Source of the DNA: Saxidomus purpurata | Taxonomy: Eukaryota > Mollusca > Bivalvia > Venerida > Veneridae | Assembly: GCA_022818135.1 (NCBI GenBank) | Contig: JAFMSR010000009.1 | Location: forward strand, 12,485,948-12,549,947 | DNA: 64,000 nt | Direction of reading: 5' to 3' | Shown: positions 35,050-46,839 of the stretch, one piece after another | Numbering within the stretch: position 1 is the first letter of the stretch | Layout: the number at the start of each line of letters is the position of its first letter | Made by a program: the position numbers and the translations under genes | The notes under the pieces: generated by a model | Told to the model about the DNA's origin: nothing | What the model saw: only the letters and a program-made list of their open reading frames with translations | Databases searched by the model: none

Positions 35050-35845
35050 ACTTTACAAAACAAGAGGGCCAAGATGGCCCTATATCGCAATAATAGCAGA
35101 AAGGGTCAATTTTGACCTGGGGGACATGATTTAATCATTATTGGAAGATTTTAACTAGGCAATGATACATGCCAAATATCTAAGCTCTAGGCCTTGTGGT
35201 TTCAGAAATAAAGTTTTTTTTAAAGTTTTTCCTATATAAGCCTATGTAAAACCAAAAGACCCTTGGGCGTTGTCAATTTTGAGCCGGGGGTCAAATGCTA
35301 AATATCGAAGCTCATTGCCTTGTGTTTCAGAGAAGATTTGTTAAGTTTTTCCTACATAAGCCGATATAAAAACAAGTGACCCCCGGACGGGGTAAATTTC
35401 GACCCAGGGGTCATAATTTGAACAGTCTTGGTAGAGGTCGATTAGGTTATGCCACATGCTTAATATTTAAGCTCTAGGCCTTGTGGTTTCAGAGAAGAAG
35501 AATTTTCAATATAAGCCTATGTAAAAACAAGTGACCCCCCCCCCGCCCGTGCAGACACAATTTTCACTCGGGGATCATAAATTGAACAATCTTGGTAGAG
35601 GTCCACTAGGTAATGCCTAAGCTCAATGCCTTCCTGTTCTTGAGAAGATTTGTAAAGTTTTTTCCTTTCCGTTGCCATGGCAACCAGAGTTCTGCATGGA
35701 ATGGAGTTATTTGAACAACTGTGAAAGAGCTTTAAGCAAGGAACATCTCCGCCAAGTTTCATCATCATTGGCGTAGTGGTTTCAGAGGAGATGTCGTTTG
35801 AAGGAAAATGTTAACGGACGCCATTTGTGTCAGGTGAGCTAAAAA
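35050..35845 (-). repeat. Inverted copy of the 'tcacctggcac' mollusc repeat
   Basis: Three to four diverged ~190-bp units ('gacccccgggcggg', 'aagctctaggccttgtggtttcagag', 'cttggtagaggtccactag') between aagagggccaagatggccc and gtcaggtgagcta. Same family as 12760-13870 in the opposite orientation. Confidence 0.75.
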
Positions 35846-36020
35846 TGTATAGGCTCGTATATATTTTTTACCTAAAATAAGAAAGGACTTTTTTATAATT
35901 TTTGGCGAATGAACTTCTAGCTTTTTCCAGGCACTACCTTAACGTTATTTTGTAACTTCATGTATTTAGTTACAAAATAAGAAACATTTGTCACGCAATA
36001 GAATATATTCAATATGTATG

Positions 36021-37686
36021 TGTAATAGGACCCGTATTTTATCATAAATTATCCGGCATTTGGTCCATTCTGGATTGTTGGATAAAACAACATTGCTTAT
36101 TGGGTAAACACACTTTGTTATTTAACAAATGTTTTCATTGGATAATTCAACCTTGAAACTTGTTATTCCATCTCCAAACCAATCATTAATTTGTGCACGA
36201 GAATTTCATGAATTTCATGACTTCTTTTTTTACTGTCTATATAAACGTTGACACTACTACTTTCATATCAGTTTGGTTCTGGCCACAGGTGAGTGTAGCG
36301 TACCAGGGACCCAAACAGTGAATGTTAGATAAAAATAGCCTAATGACTATATATCAATAAGAAGGTAAACAACACAGTTCGCACATAGACCCAGTTTCAG
36401 CTTCAATTACTTCATACAGAATAGTGCATATTTATCAAAACCTATTGCATATATAGCCTACGTAATTATATTTTCCGTAAACGTTTACTTCAAGATCCAA
36501 ATACAAACCGTTTTGTAACAGCGACTGATAGTTTCCGAAATTTTTACCATTTTTCGCCAACTCGAATAAATCTCACACATTTCGGGTACGTCTATTTTCC
36601 AGTGTGCAACCGTCACTGTGGACATACACAAGAACGGCACAACACTGCTACTTGAGCTCAGTATTCCATAGACATGTATTAGTGATGTGTAACCTAGACT
36701 TGGTAAGACCTGGCCGATCGATGCATTATGGAAACTAGTTTTTCCCATTATCAGTATGGCTGCATGTATATGTTTACAAAATATATCAACGAAATAAAAT
36801 GAATACTGTATTAACGGATCGTATTAAAACTGGAAAGCTTGTGGAAATATTTATCAAATCAATTTCTACGAGCGTCGGTTGTGTAATATTTGGATGACAC
36901 AAGGCCAGATTGTTTAAAAGCTTGTTAAAAGGGAAGAATTCAGTGTTAGAAATGTGTGAGATTTATTCGGGTTGACGAAAAATGTAAAAAAAATCGGAAA
37001 TTATCAGTCGCTATTTCAAAACGGTTTGCTTTTGGGCCTTGAAGTAAACGTTTACGGAAATAATAAACACTTATGCTATATATGCAATAGGTTTTAATAA
37101 ATACGCATAATTCTAGATGAAGTAATTAAGGCTGAAAGTGGGTCGATGTGTAAACGGTGTTGTTTACCTTCTTATTGATATATAGTAACTAGGCTATTTT
37201 GAACTAAAATCACTGTATGGGTCCCTGGTACGCTACACTCACCTGTGGTTCTGGCCACTAAGGTCAGTTCCGTGCAAGACTTTGTCTTGAAAATAAAATA
37301 GGACTTAGTCCTCACGACACTCAGTGTCAACTTCTTTATAAACTGATTTAAATTGTTTAGTACATCTCCTCTAAGTTTAATTTATATATAAAATTCATTT
37401 CAACAGATCCATCTCAATATTTCAATATCTACAGCTCAATTTAAATAAAGATAGTTTTCAAATATATATTTTATTCACACTCAATAAATGTAATTTCAGC
37501 AAAGGTTGTTGTTCAATTATTTAGTTGATACTTTCAAACCCTGGTGTCGTAGAATACGCTAAAACGTGTATATCTGACCATCTTCTGTCCGTCTGAGAGA
37601 TTGGCTATATCCCAACCATTAGACAATTGTGATCAAATTGTGTCCTCCACAAAGTGTGCTGCTACCAGAACTTGGCCACTATTACA
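36021..37686 (+). repeat. 5' LTR of element B, split by a 962-bp insertion
   Basis: 36021-36284 and 37257-37686 together match the 3' LTR with few differences. TATA-like ctgtctatataaacg lies at about 36233-36247. Two gaatttcat units here compare with four in the 3' LTR. The site aatg-TA-atttcag (TA at 37491-37492) is the empty target of the MITE found in the 3' LTR. Confidence 0.92.
36285..37246. mobile_element. 962-bp long-TIR element in the 5' LTR, ~10-bp TSD
   Basis: Ends ACAGGTGAGTGTAGCGTACC and, inverted, GGTACGCTACACTCACCTGT. The arms stay largely complementary for roughly 300 bp. Direct repeats GGTTCTGGCC at 36275-36284 and 37247-37256; the exact cut is ambiguous between 8 and 10 bp. 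The middle (about 36590-36950) has no transposase. The superfamily is unassigned; MULE, P or hAT-like targets are possible. Confidence 0.88.
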
Positions 37687-37703
37687 TTGGTGCTGTGACC
37701 AAT
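37687..37703 (+). promoter_or_regulatory. Primer-binding-like site of element B
   Basis: TTGGTGCTGTGACCAAT follows the LTR end directly. TGGTGCTGTGA resembles the complement of a tRNA-Ser 3' end (recalled, not searched). Confidence 0.6.
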
Positions 37704-38014
37704 TAATAGCATATTTTGGGACACATAAATAAGTTAGAAATTAAAATAAAATAGTAAGATAAATCTACGGCAAATAGAAGAAAACAAATAAAAATATAAT
37801 TAAGTTAAAAAGTAGGATATTAGGGTTTAAAATTATAGCTGATGATAAATTAATTTTAAATCATAAATAAAGAAAATTAGGCTGCAGAGTAGAGATTTAT
37901 ATTGAAAACTGGGTTTATGATAAAATAGGTAATTTTATATAAACCTGATGTGTATAGTAAATTTCTACTGTGTATAAGTTATATTTAGTGGTTCAGGTAG
38001 AACTTATTTAAAAC
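37704..38014 (+). other. Untranslated leader of element B
   Basis: AT-rich 5' untranslated leader between the primer-binding site and the gag ATG at 38015, with no ORF. Confidence 0.5.
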
Positions 38015-38356
38015 ATGGAAGAAAGTTATCACAATTTGTCGTTAGGCGTGGGGGGCAATCATGCATTTCAGGTAGTGGACAGTGTAGGCTACACACCACG
38101 CACTGGTAATTTAAATATAATTGACACAAGTAGGCTCAGTCCATCTGTTAGTCCACTTCCGGGGAACACGCAGGGATTTGTTTACCAGGATCAGAGGTAT
38201 GAAGAAAGTTTAATGGGTTCCTACTTGAATTTACTTAATGCTGATGATGCAAGCTCTCATATCTATTCTCCAGATCATACGAATGAGAGACATAGGGTGA
38301 CATTCAATCTCGGAGATACATTGATACCTACCTATATTGACCAATACACACTGCCA

Positions 38357-40830
38357 TATGGAACGCCATAGCTGCCTTCTATATACACTTCTTAAATGGT
38401 GATGTCCTTTTGTAAATGGTGATGTCGTTTTGATAGATGGTGCTGTGGTTTTGATAGATGGTGCTGTGGTTTTGATAGATGGTGCTGTAGTTTGGATAGA
38501 AGGTGATGTCGTTTTTGTAGATGGTGATGTCGTTTGGATATATGGTGCTGTCGTTTTGATAGATGATGCTGTGGTTTTGATAGATGGTGATGTCGTTTTG
38601 ATAGATGGTGCTGTGGTTTTGATATAAGGTGATGTCGTTTTGATAAATGGTGATGTCGTTTGGATATATGGTGCTGTGGTTTTGATAAATGGTTCTGTGG
38701 TTTTGATAAATGATGATGTCGTTTTGATAGATGCTGTCGTTTGGATATATGGTGAAGTCGTTTTGATAGATGGTGCTGTGGTTTTGATAAATGGTGATGT
38801 CGTTTTGATAGATGGTGCTGTGGTTTTGATAAATCGTGATGTCGTTTTGATAGATGGTGCTGTCAATTTGGTAAATGGTCCTGTCATTTTGTTAGATGGT
38901 GCTGTGGTTTCGATATATGGTGCTGTCATTTTTATATATGGTGCTGTGGTTTTAACAAATGGTGATGTGAGTTTGATATATGGTGCTGTCATATTTATAT
39001 ATGGTGCAGTGGTTTTGATATATGGTGATGTCCTTTCTATATATGGTGATGCTATTTTGATATATGGTTCTGTCATTTTTTATTACGATAATGTTGAACT
39101 ATTTATAGATGGCCTAGTTGTTGACCGGATCAGGTTGATGATGGTAAAACTGTTCTGACACCGTTAAAATGGAGGCAATTTTGTCGTCAGTTGGTATGAG
39201 ACGCCTAAATACATTTCCAAAAACTTACATTATCAGGGTTTCTTCCAGTGCGACTACCCAAAATCTCACCGACTGCTGAAATGAACTTTATTTTGTAGAA
39301 TCATCCTAGTCCCACATAAAAATAACAACATTTATACATGTGATCCAATACTTTATGCCAGTAATTTGGGGCTCAATGACACCACCCCCATCTTTGTGGC
39401 AGTGTTTGTGGTCACCGACCAAATATGTCAGTATTTTCAAATACCAAATATTTTGATTATAATTTATATCAAGATTTTTGTCTTCATATTTCGTTTGTGA
39501 TCTATCATGCAGCGATTATTTCAAAGTAATTTTTCTTGTATGCATCCGCTAAGTTTCAGTCCGCATGTCATTGAGCCCGAAATTACTGGCATAAAGTATT
39601 TGATCACATGTATAAATTTTGTTATTTTTATGTGGGACTAGGATGATTCTACAAAATAAAGTTCAATTCAGCAGTCGGTGGGATTTTGGGTAGTCGCATC
39701 GGAAGAAACCCTTAAAATGTAAGTCTATGGAAATGTGTTTAGGCGTCGCATACCAACTCTCCATTTTCACGGTGTCAGAACAGTTTTACCATCATCAACC
39801 TGATCCGGTCAACAACTAGGCCATCTATAAATAGTTCAACATCATCGTACTAAAAAATGACAGAACCATATATCAAAATAGCATCACCATATATAGAAAG
39901 GACATCACCATATATCAAAAGCACTGAACCATATATAAATATGACAGCACCATATATCAAACTCACATCACCATTTGTTAAAACCACAGCACCATATATA
40001 AAAATGACAGCACCATATATCGAAACCACAGCACCATCTATCAAAATGACAGGACCATTTACCAAATTGACAGCACCATCTATTAAAACCACAGCACCAT
40101 GTATCAAAACGACATCACCATTTGTTAAAACCACAGCACCATCTATCAAAACGACATCACCATATATAAAATGACAGCACCATATACCAAAATGACACCA
40201 CCATTTATCAAAACAACATCACCGTTTATCAAAACCACAGCACCATCTATCAAAACCACAGCACCATTTATCAAAACCACAGCACCATCTATCAAGACGA
40301 CATCACCATATATCCAAACGACAGCACCATCTATCAAAACGACATCACCATTAATCAAAACCACAGCACCATTTATCAAAACCACAGCACCATTTATCAA
40401 AACCACAGCACCACATATCCAAACGACATAACCATTTATCCAAACGACATCACCATATATCAAAACCACAGCACCATCTATCAAAACGACATTACCATAT
40501 ATCAAAACCACAACACCATCTATCAAAACCACAGCACCATATATCAAAACGACATCACCATTTATCAAAACCACATCACCATCTATCAAAACGACATCAC
40601 CATATATCCAAACGACATCACCATATATCTAAACGACATCACCATCTACAAAAACGACAGCACCATCTATCCAAACGACATCACCATCTATCAAAACCAC
40701 AGCATCATCTATCAAAACCACAGCACCATCTATCAAAACCACAGCACCATCTATCAAAACGACATCACCATATATCAAAAGGACACCACCATTTAAGAAG
40801 TGTGTATAGAAGGCAGCTATGGCGTTCCAT
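38357..40830. mobile_element. 2.47-kb foldback element with 21-bp minisatellite arms
   Basis: A giant inverted repeat. The left arm is about 38357-39380, the right arm about 39567-40830, with a ~186-bp loop. Outer ends are TATGGAACGCCATAGCTGCC and its inverse ending GGCGTTCCATA. The outer parts of the arms are tandem 21-bp units (atagatggtgctgtggttttg and variants with gatgtcgttttg). The inner parts are unique sequence (ttgttgaccggatcagg, then cacataaaaataaca). Flanks ACTGCCA (38350-38356) and ACTGTTA (40831-40837) are an imperfect target duplication, 6-7 bp. The apparent 7-residue repeat ORFs on both strands follow from the 21-bp period. Confidence 0.92.
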
Positions 40831-41350
40831 ACTGTTACGTGATAGGCAGTTAGATGGTCTAGGTACAGAGCACCCATTCACACTACCGATTCAACATGGG
40901 GATGGGTTGAACTTTAACAATATAACACACAGACGAACACGTGTCCCGCAAAGTCCGAGTAATTTAGTGCCACGTCAGTACGGAGATAGTTTACTCTCGG
41001 AAAATAAAATATACAGACAACCACGTGAACATTTTACACGTAATATGGGTGTACCGGCTACACATACCAAACCTTTAGTATTTAGACATCAACCGAGTTA
41101 TACCGGTTCATTACCTGCATATGATAAGGAAGGTAGTTACATACATTCATGTTCGAACCAGTCTAGTGTTACAGTATCAAACACAAAACCTGTAATCACG
41201 TATCCAAGTCTGAACAGGTATACTACACCTATCACAGTAAATACGTATCAAACACCTTTGACACATACAATCCCTTTAAGTAGTCAAGGTAACACAAATG
41301 CAGGTTACTTCACACAGCAACAACCTGATTTCACTCACATTGGTTCTGCA

Positions 41351-41506
41351 AATGTTACGACGCAAAACATACATTATGCACCACCTGCAAATGTTACGTC
41401 ACAAAACATACGTTATGCACCACCTGCATACGTTACGTCACAAAGCATACAGTATGCACAACCTGCAAATGTTACTTCACAACACATACATTCAGCTGTG
41501 GTTAAG
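41351..41506 (+). repeat. Four 39-bp in-frame repeats in gag
   Basis: aatgttacgtcacaaaacat followed by a 'tatgcaccacctgca'-type stretch, four units, encoding 13-residue NVTSQNIxYAPPA-type repeats. Confidence 0.9.
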
Positions 41507-41653
41507 AATACTCAACAGCATCCATACTGCAATACTACTGTAAATGTGCCTAGCAACCAACATGTTACGCCAGCCTATACATATTCAGTGAACACACAGC
41601 CTACATTCCCGGCATGCAATTCACAAGTAACTGTTGCAAGCACACCGCTGTAG

Positions 41654-42493
41654 TATTCTCAGTCAGTTTCTGCTAGCTATCAGCAGCAAGACATGTCAAC
41701 TAGCGGTCAAGCAAATGCAATTCAGACTTCACAAATAAATTCCACTAATTCGCAACACAACGCACAACCTGTACATTTTAGCAATTCAAGCTTACACCAC
41801 TAGTATAGCATCAAAGGAATTAAAGCCTGATAAATTTGACGGGAAAACAAGTGAATGGCCCGATTATATAATACATTTTGAACAAGTCGCAAATTGGAAC
41901 AATTGGAATGATCGTCAAAAAGCTACCATGTTATCTATCAATTTGAGGGGAGAAGCGCAAAGACTGTTATCATCATTACGTTCTGTTCAGTTAGATGACT
42001 ATACTTAGATAAAGCGTGTATCAACACAAAGATTCAGTCTACAGTTTCAAGTCACTATATTACTAAAAATATGAAAGAAATTCTAGACATAATGCCATGA
42101 ATATAAACATACAACTAAATCACAGAGACTTTTGTTTCCTACATCCTTCACCTTGCTTTTTTGTTTCGCGGGCAAGGCGGAACAGGTCAAATTCAAACAA
42201 TATATATTTATTTATATGCAACCCAGCAATAAGTGTAGGAAGATATAAAGAACGATATGTACTGTATATGTTTAACATTATAGTCTGAAGAGTAATTTAA
42301 TAAAAAGGAATTTCTTTTACTTATTATCACCTTGAACGTACTAGATATACCTAGATATATAGCTTATATGTGTGCAACTTTGAAACTTTATTGTCTATGA
42401 ACGTTCTGTTTTCACCTCTCTGGCGTTGTTGATATGATATTGTAAGAAACATATACTCTTTACACAATAAAAGGGGTTACCCGACTGGGACCT

Positions 42494-42526
<33 letters not shown>

Positions 42527-43391
42527 TTCAGTCCAAATGAGCGCGTTCCGTTGTGAATTTCGTAATAGGAAAAGAAATAAGGGGGAATCTGTTTCAGATT
42601 ATGGCTACGCAATACGAAGGTTAGGTCAGAAAGCTTTTCCTTTAATGCCAAATTCAGCCTTAGAATCTTCTGTTATAGACCAGTACATACATGGGTTAGG
42701 GAGTTTTGAGTTACAAAAACACGTGCAATTTTTGCACCCAAAAACATTAGATCAAGCTATAAGTGCTGCCGTTGAGTACTGTGCTTTACAAGGTTCATTA
42801 AATAAAATGACTAAGCCGGCCGACGAAGAGGTTGTAAGGGGGGTAACTCCGTCTTTACATGAAAACATAGTATCGTCCCTTAGACCATCTAATATGAAGA
42901 CTGACTGTAGTTTTGAAGATTTGCAACAAATGCTGTCTTCTTTACTTGATCAAAAACTGGAACAAAAGTTTGCTGAAAAAATTTACATGTTAGAAAATAA
43001 ATGTACCGATTCGTCTAAAAAGCAAGCCCCATTACGGCAAAACAGCGCATCACGTTTTCCATTACGGCAAAACAGCCCTTCGCGTTTCCCACAACGCCAA
43101 AACAGTCCGTCTCGTTTGTCACGTTCAGACTTATCTCCATCTGCTAATCAAAGGAGTCTGGGTCGCCAAAATAGGTCCCCAAGTACTTCTCCGAACAGAA
43201 ATTTAGATCGTACCCATAGAAACCGTTACTGTTCCTACTGTAATAAATTAGGGCACACTGAGAGTCACTGTTACTTCAAAGATAAAAATGTCATTGTTTG
43301 TGATTATTGTAAAAAGATAGGACATGTCGAGAGTCGGTGTTTCCTTAAGAAAAGAGAAATAGAGCAAAGTAGTCAGACTCGGGGAAACTAG
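41654..43391 (+). pseudogene. Gag capsid and nucleocapsid of element B, interrupted
   Basis: The capsid N-terminal part reads at about 41810-42003 (LKPDKFDGKTSEWPDYIIHFE, WNNWNDRQKATMLSINLRGEAQ), a classical gypsy-type gag signature, ending at a TAG near 42006. A retrocopy is inserted at 42040-42521. The frame from 42537 continues capsid (FRCEFRNRKR, VIDQYIHGLGSFELQKHV), then an Arg/Ser/Pro/Asn-rich linker with QNSPSR repeats. Two CCHC zinc knuckles follow (CSYCNKLGHTESHC and CDYCKKIGHVESRC, about 43230-43350). A frame mismatch around 42535-42560 and the TAG show decay. Stop at 43389-43391. Confidence 0.88.
42040..42521 (+). mobile_element. Polyadenylated retrocopy (mRNA 3' end) inserted in gag
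   Basis: A ~455-bp sequence ends in an A-tract (42495-42521), 24 nt after an AATAAA at 42466-42471, and is flanked by 12-bp direct repeats aaagattcagtc (42028-42039 and 42522-42533). This is the signature of LINE-mediated retroposition of a polyadenylated transcript. No recognised coding sequence; probably a 3' UTR fragment of a cellular mRNA. The small ORF at 42097-42288 is accidental. Confidence 0.93.
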
Positions 43392-44323
43392 ATCAGGCTG
43401 GTATTGGGGCCGAAAAACTAGTCTCTATGTCCGAAAATAGGCCAGTAATTTCGGAAAATCTTGAAAAAAACAAAGTTAGGCATAAAATGCAATCAGTAAA
43501 ATTTTAATGATCAATTGCCACTTACTCGAACCACAGAGTCTTGCCAAATTAAAGTTCCAAGAGTTGTAATCACTCCACCGGACTCTGATCACGTAGCTAC
43601 TTTTACTCCTACTACAGAACAATCGAATACCCGTTGTGATTCAGGTCAATATCTAGGACATGTTCAGAACGAGGCAGGTCAAAATGTAGCACGTCAGAAC
43701 TGACGTACAGAATTCGATTCCGCCTGAGAAGCTGAATTCAAGTAGAAATTTGAATAAAAACTTGCAAATAAATGACAATACACCAGAATTATGTCCTTTG
43801 GAAAATAAAAATGAAACTTGTTCTCTGTCTCAAGAGTTAGGCCAAGAAAATCATAAGTTGGTTTCAGACATAGGAAATAATGAAAAAGTTTCTTGTTATT
43901 ATGTGAAAACTTCTATTGGACATGTAAAAGGTGGAATGCTCGTTGATTCAGGAAGCCCTGTCTATTCTTTCCAGTACTTGTTACAACAAGCTTGAAATTA
44001 AGCCCAGTTTAGGGCCCGTTAATGTACCTCTTTCAACAGCAAATGGTGTAAAATTGAAAATAAAAGGAATGTGTCATCTTTCCCTTGCAATAGAGCATCT
44101 TACAATTTCTTTTGACTTTATAGTTGTAGACATTGAGGAAACCATAGGTAGTTTAGGCATAGATTTCTTCGATGAATACAATGTAAGCATTAAAGTTCCT
44201 AAAAGGACGCTCAAAACTAAAACTAGCAAAGTGAAAATTCATAAATATTTAGCAGTTTTCTGCGCAAAAATTCTGATTTCTGAAACCCAGCCATGTAGTT
44301 CAAGGCATATCTATGGCAATTGA
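43392..44323 (+). pseudogene. Gag-protease junction and aspartic protease of element B, frameshifted
   Basis: A linker frame (43515-43703) is followed by a frame from 43750 that reaches the retropepsin active-site motif LVDSGSP (about 43940-43960). The protein then shifts frame: the rest of the protease fold (YNKLEIKPSLGPVNVPL, ANGVKLKIKG, FDFIVVDIEE, LGIDFFDEYNVSI) reads from 43931 in another frame to 44323. The final flap-to-dimer region GIDFF matches the usual 'LGxDFL' near the C-terminus. No RT follows. Confidence 0.8.
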
Positions 44324-45559
44324 AGGCAAATCAGTTAATTTTGTCATAAATGAAACATTCCGTGAATCCTTGAAGAAAAGGAAAAAAGTGAGCTTATAAA
44401 ATCAAACAAAAAATGAAATGGTTTGTAACTGAAGAATACTGAGATTGACAATGTTTCATATTATTATTTGTTGATATATAGTAAATGATAAGTTATGGTG
44501 TACAGAGTTACTAATAGTAAATGATTATAGATTGAGAATTTCCAAAAGGAAATGATTATGGATTGTAAATTAAAAAAAACCTGATAATACTTGCAAGATT
44601 TATCCCTCTTTGGGATGTGTAGAATAGAAATTTCAATACACTGAAATCGTAGATCTAGTTTTTAATTTAATCTAGATTCATTGAAGTTTGAACAATTTGT
44701 TAAAAAAAAAAAAAACTTTTGTATACACTGTTTTCTTAGTAAATATAATACATACATTCACTTTAAGCATTAATCATTGAAATTTAAATCGAATTGAATG
44801 TTATAAAGTACTTATTATTAAAAACAATCTTTAAAAAACACCTAAAGGTAAGGGATATGACCCTGCCTACATGTAGAAATGGTGTTTGAATAGTTCAACA
44901 GTATATATTTTAAGTCTTTATTTCAGCAATCAAATGTTTGAAGTACATCTATGCTATCCTGAAGGAGCAAGGAAGGAGGCAACTGGCCAGCAACGTTACA
45001 CTATCATACTTGTGCAAGGAACGTTATGTTATCAATTGTGCCAGGAAAGTTATGTTATCATAACACGTTGACAATGCCGATCAGGAAATACAAGGAAATA
45101 GAACAATAGCAGGAGGGAAGTCAGAGAAACGTATGGACGATATAAAAGTGATTCCTTGTTGGGATGATAGTGATAGTGACATTGTTTTCTTAAATTACTG
45201 TGTTGAACTATAAACTGTTTATCAACTATCATTTCTTTCTCAGTGGTACATTATAAGATGCATAATATCATATTATTAAACGTTATAATAAAGTGCTGTT
45301 ATCATATTATTATATATCGAGCTGATACATTTATTTACAAGTTTACTTCATTAAAAGATATTGATATGCAACTCTTTGTTAAAAACTGTATGAACTTTGG
45401 TATTGTGCAATTTCAAACTGAGAGCATTTTTGTATTCAGGTAATATCAGACATCGTATATCTATAATTTAATTTTAATATTTTTCTTTTTTTCTAAAGTA
45501 GGTATGTAAGTCAAGGTTAATTATATAGAGGCACCTTTCTTTTTTTAATGAGGAAGAAA
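44324..45559 (+). other. Non-coding remainder of element B where pol would be
   Basis: AT-rich, without RT, RNase H or integrase motifs. The last bases, aatgaggaagaaa, form a weak polypurine tract before the 3' LTR. Confidence 0.6.
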
Positions 45560-46839
45560 TGTAATAGGACGCGTATTTTATCATAAATTATCCGGCATTT
45601 TCAAGATACATTACGGTACTTTCATAGCTTTTGGTCCATTCTGGATTGTTAGATAAAACAACATTGCTTATTGGGTAAACACACTTTTGTTATTTAACAA
45701 ATGTTTTCATTGGATTATTCAACCTTGAAACTTGTTATTCCATCTCCAAACCAATCATTAATTTGTGCACGAGAATTTCATGAATTTCATGAATTTCATG
45801 AATTTCATGACTTCTTCTTTAACTGTCTATATAAACGTTGACACTACTACTTTCATATCAGTTTGGTTCTGGCCACTAAGGTCAGTTCCGTGCAAGACTT
45901 AGTCTTGAAAATAAAATAGGACTTAGTCCTCCGACACTCAGTGTCAACTTCTTTATAAACTGATTTAAATTGTTTAGTACATCTCCTCTAAGTTTAATTT
46001 ATATATAAAATTCATTTCAACAGATCCATCTCAATATTTCAATATCTACAGCTCAATTTAAATAAAGATAGTTTTCAAATATATATTCACACTCAATAAA
46101 TGTATACTTAAGAACAAAAGTTCTGTCCGGTTCAAAATTGTTTAATTAAATTTTAATTGTACATTGCTTTTAATTTTTTATTTGCAAATTTATGTTTTGA
46201 GACTACTTGCTACATTACAAAGTGTAAAGAATTCTATACAAAAGCATTCAATCAACCGTGACGGCATAAACCACGAATTTCATATTTATCTAAATTTTAT
46301 GTACATGAAGCTTATAATCACAAAAATTTCAAGTGATTTTTGTTACCAAATGATAGTCCCATTGAAAGACGTAAAAATTTAGACAAATACTCAACATATG
46401 TTGTAATTACGAAGCTTTCAAGATAGAAAAATTTGCGCGTTTTATGTCGGCTGGAGGACAGTGAGCATACAACACATGTTGCACGTGCGTTGAACGCCCA
46501 TGAACATTCTATTCGACGTCACGAACATTGAAAATGTGTTAATTGACTCGAAAATGATGATATTCTTATGCTTTTCTAATTATGAACAAAATATCCATTT
46601 TCAGTTTTTGTATTTCTTTAATTATACCGGACAGAACTTTTGTCCTTAAGTATAATTTCAGCAAAGGTTGTTGTTCAATTATTTAGTTGATACTTCAAAC
46701 CCTGGTGTCCTAGAATACGCTAATATCTGACCATCTTCTGTCCGTCTGAGAGATTGGCTATATCCCAACCATTAGACAATTGTGATCAATTTGTGTCCGC
46801 CACAAAGTGTGCTGCTACCAGAACTTGGCCACTATTACA
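45560..46839 (+). repeat. 3' LTR of element B, with MITE inserted
   Basis: Same TG...CA ends as the 5' LTR. It contains a ~32-bp segment (tttcaagatacattacggta...) absent from the 5' LTR and four gaatttcat units instead of two. TATA-like ctgtctatataaacg at about 45825-45839. Interrupted by the TA-flanked MITE at 46103-46654. Confidence 0.92.
46103..46654 (+). mobile_element. TA-flanked MITE, copy 2, with matched empty site
   Basis: TIRs TACTTAAGAACAAAAGTTCT and the inverse ending AACTTTTGTCCTTAAGTA, flanked by TA duplications. The 5' LTR of the same element has the uninterrupted sequence aatgtaatttcag, proving the insertion edges and a TA target. Non-coding, related to 29630-30173 in inverted orientation. 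Confidence 0.95.

Larger units (their letters stand above)
38015..41653 (+). pseudogene. Gag N-terminal region of element B, split by foldback insertion
   Basis: The frame starts at the ATG at 38015 (MEESYHNLSLG) and runs to the insertion at 38357. It resumes in the same frame (both ≡2 mod 3) at about 40831 and continues to a TAG at 41651-41653. The product is low complexity, rich in Asn, Gln, Ser, Thr, Pro and Tyr, and includes four 13-residue repeats (NVTSQNIHYAPPA type). Such a disordered N-terminus is common in long gag proteins. No catalytic motif. The target duplication codons lie in the same reading phase on both sides, so the frame was intact when the foldback inserted. Confidence 0.7.
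36021..46839 (+). mobile_element. LTR retrotransposon B (gag-protease only) with four nested insertions
   Basis: Matching LTRs at 36021-37686 and 45560-46839 both start TGTAATAGGAC and end ACTATTACA. Between them lie a primer-binding-like site, gag, two zinc knuckles and a protease remnant, all on plus. No reverse transcriptase, RNase H or integrase is seen, so it is a pol-less, non-autonomous or deleted element. Possible target repeat tatg/tatc at the outer edges is imperfect. Nested insertions: 36285-37246, 38357-40830, 42040-42521 and 46103-46654. Without them the element is about 6.3 kb. Confidence 0.88.

Noticed and set aside
38231..40877. ORFs with VVLIDGA / TTAPSIK-type repeats on both strands
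   Set aside because: Same cause: 21-bp units of a foldback element that sits inside gag.
36021..46839. Clean target-site duplication for element B
   Set aside because: Outer flanks (tatg and tatc) match only three of four bases, so I do not claim a confirmed duplication.
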